Positions 58,318 through 64,000 of a stretch of DNA of 64,000 nt are shown here, in pieces. Position numbers and translations under genes: made by a program. The stretch comes from Bombardia bombarda (lineage: Eukaryota; Ascomycota; Sordariomycetes; Sordariales; Lasiosphaeriaceae). The stretch covers positions 2,418,001 to 2,482,000 of the forward strand of contig JAULSR010000001.1 of the NCBI GenBank assembly GCA_030512295.1. Direction: 5' to 3'. How positions within the stretch are numbered: the first letter of the stretch is position 1; every line of letters begins with the position of its first letter. The notes beneath the pieces were generated by a model, which searched no databases, had not been told where the DNA came from, and was given only the letters and a program-made list of their open reading frames with translations.

Positions 58318-59144
58318 TTCTGGTCACAATGGACCAAGATAGGTAACTCGTGGCTCTCTCTTCAGTTCTGGTGGAATTGATGTTAGTGGGTCGGACTCAT
58401 ACTTTGTAAGAGCGAGGTAACCTCCCGTCCACTATTAGAGAGGGTGACGACGAGTCGCTATAAAACCTAACCTGATAGGGAACTGCCGGCTCCGCACATG
58501 GCGGCATCTCCACCAAACAGCCGCCTGAGTGCGACCTCCATCTTTCCAGTATCCAATCAACAATTGTGCACAACCCGGCAACAGCTCTCCATGTTCTCCA
58601 TGTTCATGTTCTTTTCTTTCAATGGTAGTCGCATTGCACATGGTCCACATTGCATGCACAATACCTAGATAGGTAGGTAGGTAAGGCAGGTCGGCGTCGG
58701 GCCTTTGGTGGGGGCTCGTCGCCTACCTCGCCGGAGCCTTGCTGCTACTGCTGTGAGCGAGTGCGGTGAGCGAGTGCGGTGAGCTGAACCTATTACTGCC
58801 ATAGGGGAAATATCACAGCTCAATTCATTGTGGACATGCACGACGGCGAGCTATGATAGGAATTGTCTGTTGTTAGTGTTTACCCTCGTGTGTAACAGGG
58901 ACGAGCAGACACATCGAATAATTTCCATGTCGAAAACTGCTGAAATCATGGAGAGCGTCTGAATAAGAACTCTCGAGCTGCCAGACAAGGCTGGGTTGAC
59001 CCTCCATCTTCAATCTTGGCTCCTCCCAGATTCTGAACGCAATACAACCGCGTAAGACAAACAAACCTTTCAGGGGTAGTCGTCAGTCGTCACGCTCTCT
59101 GATCCACGGCCACGCAACATCATCCTCGAGCTCCTCGCGTTGTG
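58318..59144. promoter_or_regulatory. Shared divergent promoter of the RCC1 gene and DCL2
   Basis: 827 bp. Contains a tandem GAGCGAGTGCGGT duplication near 58755-58782, a TAGGTAGGTAGGTAAGG motif at about 58667-58684, and no coding region. Any factor controlling RNA-silencing induction of DCL2 could bind here, but no known site is recognised. Confidence 0.5.
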
Positions 59145-62100
59145 ATGCAGGCCCCTGCCTCTTTTTCGCCCAACATGGCATCATACCATGATGACTCGTC
59201 GTCGTCGTCCTCCGACTCGGACGACGAGCCTGTCGATGATGAGCTTTTTGATCAAGTCTTTTCCACTTTCTCGGACTCTTCTCAGGGCCAAGATACACAG
59301 CTGCCACCATTTCCAAACCACAAGGCCGACGACAGCAGCACCGCCAGCAGCACCTCGTCGGAGATTCTGCCAGAGCCACCCGTCAAAATGGCTGCCAGAG
59401 CATATCAGACAGAGATGCTCGAGGCAAGCCTTGAGAAGAATGTCATAGTAGCCGTATGCCATAACCCCCCTTCCCCCAATGAAGACCAATATCAAGACCC
59501 AGTATGCTCACCTCATCTCTTTGGTCACAGATGGACACCGGAAGTGGCAAGACCCAAGTGTATGCGAGAGCTTCCGAAGGGCAGCCGTTGGTCATATTTG
59601 CTGAAACCCGTCCAGTGCTGTATATCGAATAATAGCGGAGCTAGAACGAAGTGAAAAGGTCCGTCAATAATACCTACTAGCATTGCCTATCCCGAATTTG
59701 ATCGAACTGCGGCTGATACCGTCGTCTTGTTATAGATGGTCTGGTTCTTGGCCCCAACAGTGCCTTTGGCGACTCAGCAATTTGAGGTGCTCCAAGCACA
59801 AATTCCAGCAGTACAGACGAAGCTCATCTGCGGTGCCGATAATGTTCAAGCGTGGTCAGAAACCCGAGTCTGGGATGCTATTCTTCTCAACGTGCGTATT
59901 GTCGTATCCACGTTCCAGATCTTGTTTGATGCCGTGAGCCATGCCTTCGTCCGGCTCGATTCTCTCAGTCTCATTGTGATCGATGAAGGTAATTATCCCC
60001 GCTTTTCACCACCGCCAGAATCGCAATTAACAACACATACGTAGCGCACAACTGTGTCAAGAACAACTCTGGCGCGAGGCTCATGTGCGAGTTCTACTGG
60101 CCCGCCAAGAACGGCGGCAGGCATGTGCCCCATATCCTGGGCCTGACAGCCAGCCCCTTGATGAGGTCCAACCTCGACGACCTCGAAAATCTCGAGGCAA
60201 CCCTGGATGCCGTCTGCAAGAGCCCAAGCAAGCACCGGGATGAGCTCATTGCCCAAGTCAACCGTCCTGAGATGCTCACTGTTGAATATGGAAGTCTGAT
60301 GGATCAAACGGCCAATGAGGACCCCACGTGGACTCCTAGCATGGCAAGCCTGAAGAGGGCATATCGTCAGCTCGATATAAGAAAAGATCCGGAAATTTTG
60401 CGCTTACGAGCACAGAACACGCCTCGAAGTAAAGACGCCCTCCGCAAGGCTATCTCCAAGATGGGCACGTATGCCCAGAGACAAATGAGGTCCTTCTATG
60501 CCAGGGCCCAGGAGATGTACACAGCCGTTGGTCCCTGGGCTGCGGACTACTACATTCACAGAGTCATCTCAGAATTCCTTGGAGGCTCGTCGGACTTGGA
60601 TGACGAGGAGAGATTATATCTGGCTGCCGCTTTCCAAAAGGTTGAAGCACCACCGGTCAGCGAGGAGCCTGACCAACTGTCAGGACAGGTGCGCGCGCTG
60701 ATCAAAATCCTTGACTCTTATCAACAAGACTCGGTGGGCATTATCTTTGTAAAGGAGAGAGCCACAGTTGCGGTGCTTTCTCACCTTCTCTCTATCCACC
60801 CCCTAACAAGAGATCGCTATCGAGTAGGTTCCATGGTGGGCAGCTCAACGATGCCAGGGCGAAAGCGCGACTTCTTGGACCTGAGTCGCAAGGAGAATTT
60901 GTTCTCCCTGCAAGCGTTCCGCACTGGCAAAACGAACCTCCTTGTCGCAACCAGTGTTCTCGAAGAAGGCATTGACGTGCCTGTCTGTAACCTGGTCATC
61001 TGCTTCGACAAACCCAGCAGTCTCAAGGCTTTTATCCAGCGTCGTGGGAGAGCTCGGATGGGGGCCTCGCGGCTTTATCTCTTGGTCCAGGATGCATCAG
61101 ACCAGGTGGTTTCGGCGTGGCAAGATCTCGAACGACAGATGAAGGAGAAATATGAGGACGACATGCGCGAAAAGAAAGTCCTTGAAGAGCTTGAAGACTC
61201 GGAGATCCCCGACTACCCCGTTCTGGAAGTCGAGAGCACCGGTGCACGTCTCACGATTCGCGATGCAAAACAGCACCTGGAGCACTTTTGTGCCACCTTG
61301 TCCTCGAGGAAGTTTGTTGATTGGAGTCCCTACTATACCATCCAAGACCTAGAAGGCAAACTCGTCGAAGGTCCAAGCCCAGAGTTGCTAAAGGCGACCG
61401 TCCACCTACCGGCATCGCTAGCCCCAGAGCTACGCCGTGCCGAGAGCCTTCGCGCCTGGGTCTCGGAGAGGAACGCGTGCATGGACGCCGCGTTTCAGGC
61501 CTACGCCAGGCTTTACCGTGTTGGACTGGTGAACGAAAACCTCCTCCCCATGAGAGAGTCGGATCTCGTGAAGGAGATTGAGCCACGCGCAGGTACGGCT
61601 CTGGTCCGGGAACAATTCGACCCCTGGCCTATGGTGGCTCAAGCTTGGCGTGACAATGCTGATCTTTGCAGACGTCGGTTGGCATTTTCGAATCAGGACA
61701 ATGATTCGATGCGTGCTGCGTTCGAGCTGGTGCTTCCTGTGCCAATACCCGACATGGAACCGTTGACTCTGTTTTGGGATGCCCAGCATTCGTGGCTTGT
61801 CACCATGGACTCGAACATGAAGCAGGTATCTCGGTCAAGCGGCGCAACGAATGGAGATGAACCGGATCATACATCTGCGCTGCTAGCGTTGGCATTTGGA
61901 TATCGCCATCGTTACCAGAAATCCAGCGCTGGCGAGCAGTATCCGATCCGCCTCATATCTTTGGATCAGAATATCAGCACCCTTGACATGGGAGCAAAAG
62001 ATTTCAGCGTCGAGCTGATGTGTAATACGGCCCTCCCACGCCTCATCAGGGACTCCTTGGATTTGAACCATCCATATTACTACACAGACTGGCTGCCAAG

Positions 62101-63939
62101 TAAGCCTCCCGCAGAATTAGTTGGCCGTACATACCATGGATTCGAAGAGGCGCCAGAAGACGTGCCCTACGTCGTCATCAACAACTGGCCCAAGAAGGTT
62201 GGATTCTTCCGCCGCCCTGCAGTCCTGAAGCAAATATCTTCTCCCCGCAGTAGCAAGCTGTACCCCCGGGTTCTTCCTGCGGGCCAAGTCAAGGTGGATA
62301 GTATCCCGTCAGTGTTTACACATGTTGGCATGCTCGTTCCAGCGATTACTCGCGCTCTTGAAGTCCACCTGGTTGCAGCAGATCTCCTTGAATCTCGCTT
62401 GGACACCACTGGCATCACCGACCTTTCCCTCGTGGTCACGGCCATTACCTCAAAGACGGCCCAGGGACCTGGCAATTATGAGAGAATCGAGTTTCTGGGT
62501 GACTCGATCCTAAAGTTTTGTACGACTGTCAATGCTTTGGCTAAAAGTGAGATTACACCCCTACCCCCTTTTCTCTTTTTCCTCCTTGTTTATCGAGTGC
62601 CTACCACCCCTATCCATACTAAATTCTCCAAATCCATTCAGACCTCCTCTGGCCAGAGGGCTACCTCTCCGTCTTCAAAGACAACACCGTGTCCAACTCG
62701 CGGCTCTTCCACTCGGCCGTCGAGTTCGGCCTCGACCGATACATTATCTACCAGCCCTTCACGCTTCACAAATGGCGACCAATCTACATCTCCGACCTCC
62801 TCCAAGACCAACCCGCCGCCGCGACACGCAGACTCCCCACAAAAACCCTCGCCGACGTCGTCGAATCTCTCATCGGCGCCTCCTTCGTCAGCGGCGGCAC
62901 CCCAAAAGCCCTCGCCTGCATGTCCCTCTTCCTCCCCGAGGTCAAGTGGCAGAGCATCGAGGCCTGCCGCAAGATCCTATACGAACAGTCACCGTCAAAC
63001 ACAACCCTACCCCTCACCATGCGGCCGGTCGAGTCGCTCATCGGCCACACCTTCTCCAACAAGTCCCTGCTCGTCGAGGCCCTGACGCACGCGTCCTACA
63101 ACAGCCACGACACGGCCGCCTGCCTCGAGCGCCTCGAGTTCCTCGGCGACGCCGTCCTCGACTACGTCGTCGTCACCAAGCTCTTCTCCATCAACGAGCC
63201 CGCGCCCCTCGCCGACTCGGACATGCACCTGCTGCGCACCGCCCTCGTCAACGGCGACATTCTCGCCTTTCTCGTCATGGAGTGGACCACCGAGCAGGAG
63301 CGCGTCGACGTCATCGACAGCAACACTGACGATACCAACGAGATCGACTTCATCCGCTCAACGATAAAGACCCCCCTCTGGTTCTTCATGCGCCACGCCT
63401 CCGCCGACATGGGCGTCCAGCAGCGCGCCATGTCGAAGCGCCACGCCGCCATGCGCGCCCCCGTCCTCGCCGCCATGCACACGGGCACGCACTACCCCTG
63501 GGCGCTGCTCGCGCGGCTGCAGGCGCAAAAGTTCTACTCGGACGTGTTCGAGAGCGTGCTGGGCGCCGTCTGGGTCGACTCGGGCGGCGACATGGCCGAG
63601 TGCGAGAAGCTGGTGGAGCGCGTCGGGATATTGCCGTATCTGCGTCGGCTGAGGAGGGATGGCGTGCATGTTTTGCATCCGAAGGAGGAGCTGGGGCGGC
63701 TGGCGGGGAGTGAGAAGGTGGAGTATTTGGTTGATATGGTGGTGGTGAGGGATGTGGATGGGGATGGGGGTGTGGTGGAGGGTGGTGGTGGCGAGAGGGA
63801 GTTTTCGTGTCGGGTTATGGTTGGGGAGAGGTGTGTTGCCGAGGTGGGAGGGGGTGTTAGTAGGGAGGAGGCTCGGACGAGGGCTGCGGAGGAGGCGTGT
63901 CGGGTTTTGAAGGCGGCAGGGGGGAAGGGGGGGTTGTGA
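59145..63939 (+). CDS. DCL2: Dicer-like protein 2 (DCL2)
   Basis: Dicer ribonuclease of fungal RNA silencing, expected to cut long double-stranded RNA into small interfering RNAs; in fungi DCL2 is the main antiviral Dicer. Six exons: 59145-59453, 59531-59559, 59616-59658, 59736-59988, 60045-62546 and 62642-63939; 4434 nt, 1477 residues, phases consistent. Order of domains: acidic N-terminus, helicase Q-like RAYQTEMLEASL, Walker A DTGSGKT (105-111) in a 29-nt exon, DEAH (210-213) in DEAHNCV, helicase C with EEGIDVP and QRRGRARM (about 542), Dicer dimerisation domain from about 614, RNase IIIa from ERIEFLGD (about 1025) with DVVESLIGA, RNase IIIb from ERLEFLGD (about 1208) with DVFESVLGA, and a C-terminal double-stranded RNA-binding domain (about 1385-1475). 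The catalytic Glu and Asp residues of both RNase III domains are present. DEAHNCV favours DCL2 over DCL1. Confidence 0.95.
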
Positions 63940-64000
63940 GTGGTGTGACGGACTGACTTGCTGTGAGCGACTGATTGTGTCTCTGGGAAACGTGTTTGGT
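63940..64000 (+). other. DCL2 3' flank
   Basis: Only 61 bp remain to the window end. No polyadenylation signal seen. Confidence 0.4.

Noticed and set aside
59640..59660. Apparent stop codons early in DCL2
   Set aside because: They are bypassed by the 56-nt intron 59560-59615; the spliced frame reads TQVAVYRIIAELER as expected for DCL2.
1..64000. CRISPR arrays, prophage, insertion sequences, bacterial-style operons
   Set aside because: The DNA is eukaryotic with spliceosomal introns throughout; no spaced direct repeats or transposase genes are seen.

Overview
The window is 64 kb of nuclear DNA from a filamentous ascomycete, most likely a Sordariomycete (inference). The reasons are short spliceosomal introns (about 50-240 nt, GTRNGT donors, CTRAC branch sites, YAG acceptors), C/G-rich third codon positions, CT-rich promoters, and a gene set that includes an HPt phosphorelay protein, a Dicer-like protein of the DCL2 type, a DUF3984-like protein and an Elongator subunit with the fungal MRNL start. 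I see no ribosomal RNA, convincing tRNA, intact transposon, CRISPR array or viral gene.

Layout, left to right. 0.6-2.8 kb (+): vacuolar amino-acid transporter of the AVT family. 3.8-4.0 kb (+): a two-exon gene for a 29-residue cysteine-rich peptide, too short for a normal gene caller. 6.1-7.2 kb (-): Rho1-type GTPase, read here without a CAAX box. 9.7-10.9 kb (+): mitochondrial ribosomal protein uL24m. 14.4-15.3 kb (-): double C2H2-like protein. 17.9-19.5 kb (-): coiled-coil protein. 20.3-21.1 kb (-): AKAP7-like 2H phosphoesterase. 22.6-23.3 kb (-): Ypd1-type HPt protein. 23.3-29.6 kb: gene-poor. 29.6-30.8 kb (-): DUF3984-like protein. 31.9-36.1 kb (+): Elongator subunit Elp1. 37.1-40.3 kb (-): Rgp1, with two apparent frame breaks at homopolymers. 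41.1-42.8 kb (-): coiled-coil protein. 44.5-46.1 kb (+): mitochondrial pyruvate dehydrogenase-type kinase. 47.2-49.3 kb (-): sphingosine-1-phosphate lyase. 50.9-52.0 kb (-): GT34 mannosyltransferase. 53.4-54.5 kb (-): RING-CH membrane ubiquitin ligase. 55.6-56.9 kb (+): proteasome subunit alpha2, with a 20-nt exon and a GC-AG intron. 57.1-58.3 kb (-): RCC1-repeat protein, possibly Kti13/Ats1. 59.1-63.9 kb (+): Dicer-like 2.

The genes are mainly housekeeping and are not one operon-like system. Links between them: Elp1 and (if it is Kti13) the RCC1 protein would act in the same wobble-uridine tRNA modification pathway; Rgp1, the GT34 enzyme and the RING-CH protein act in the secretory pathway; Rho1 and the HPt protein act in cell-wall and osmotic signalling. 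The RCC1 gene and DCL2 are divergent and share an 827-bp intergenic region.

Exon models were built by hand. For most genes the reading frame, intron phases and total length agree exactly, which is the main support for the coordinates. The least certain models are the N-terminus of the HPt gene, the joints in Rgp1, and the C-terminus of the Rho GTPase.
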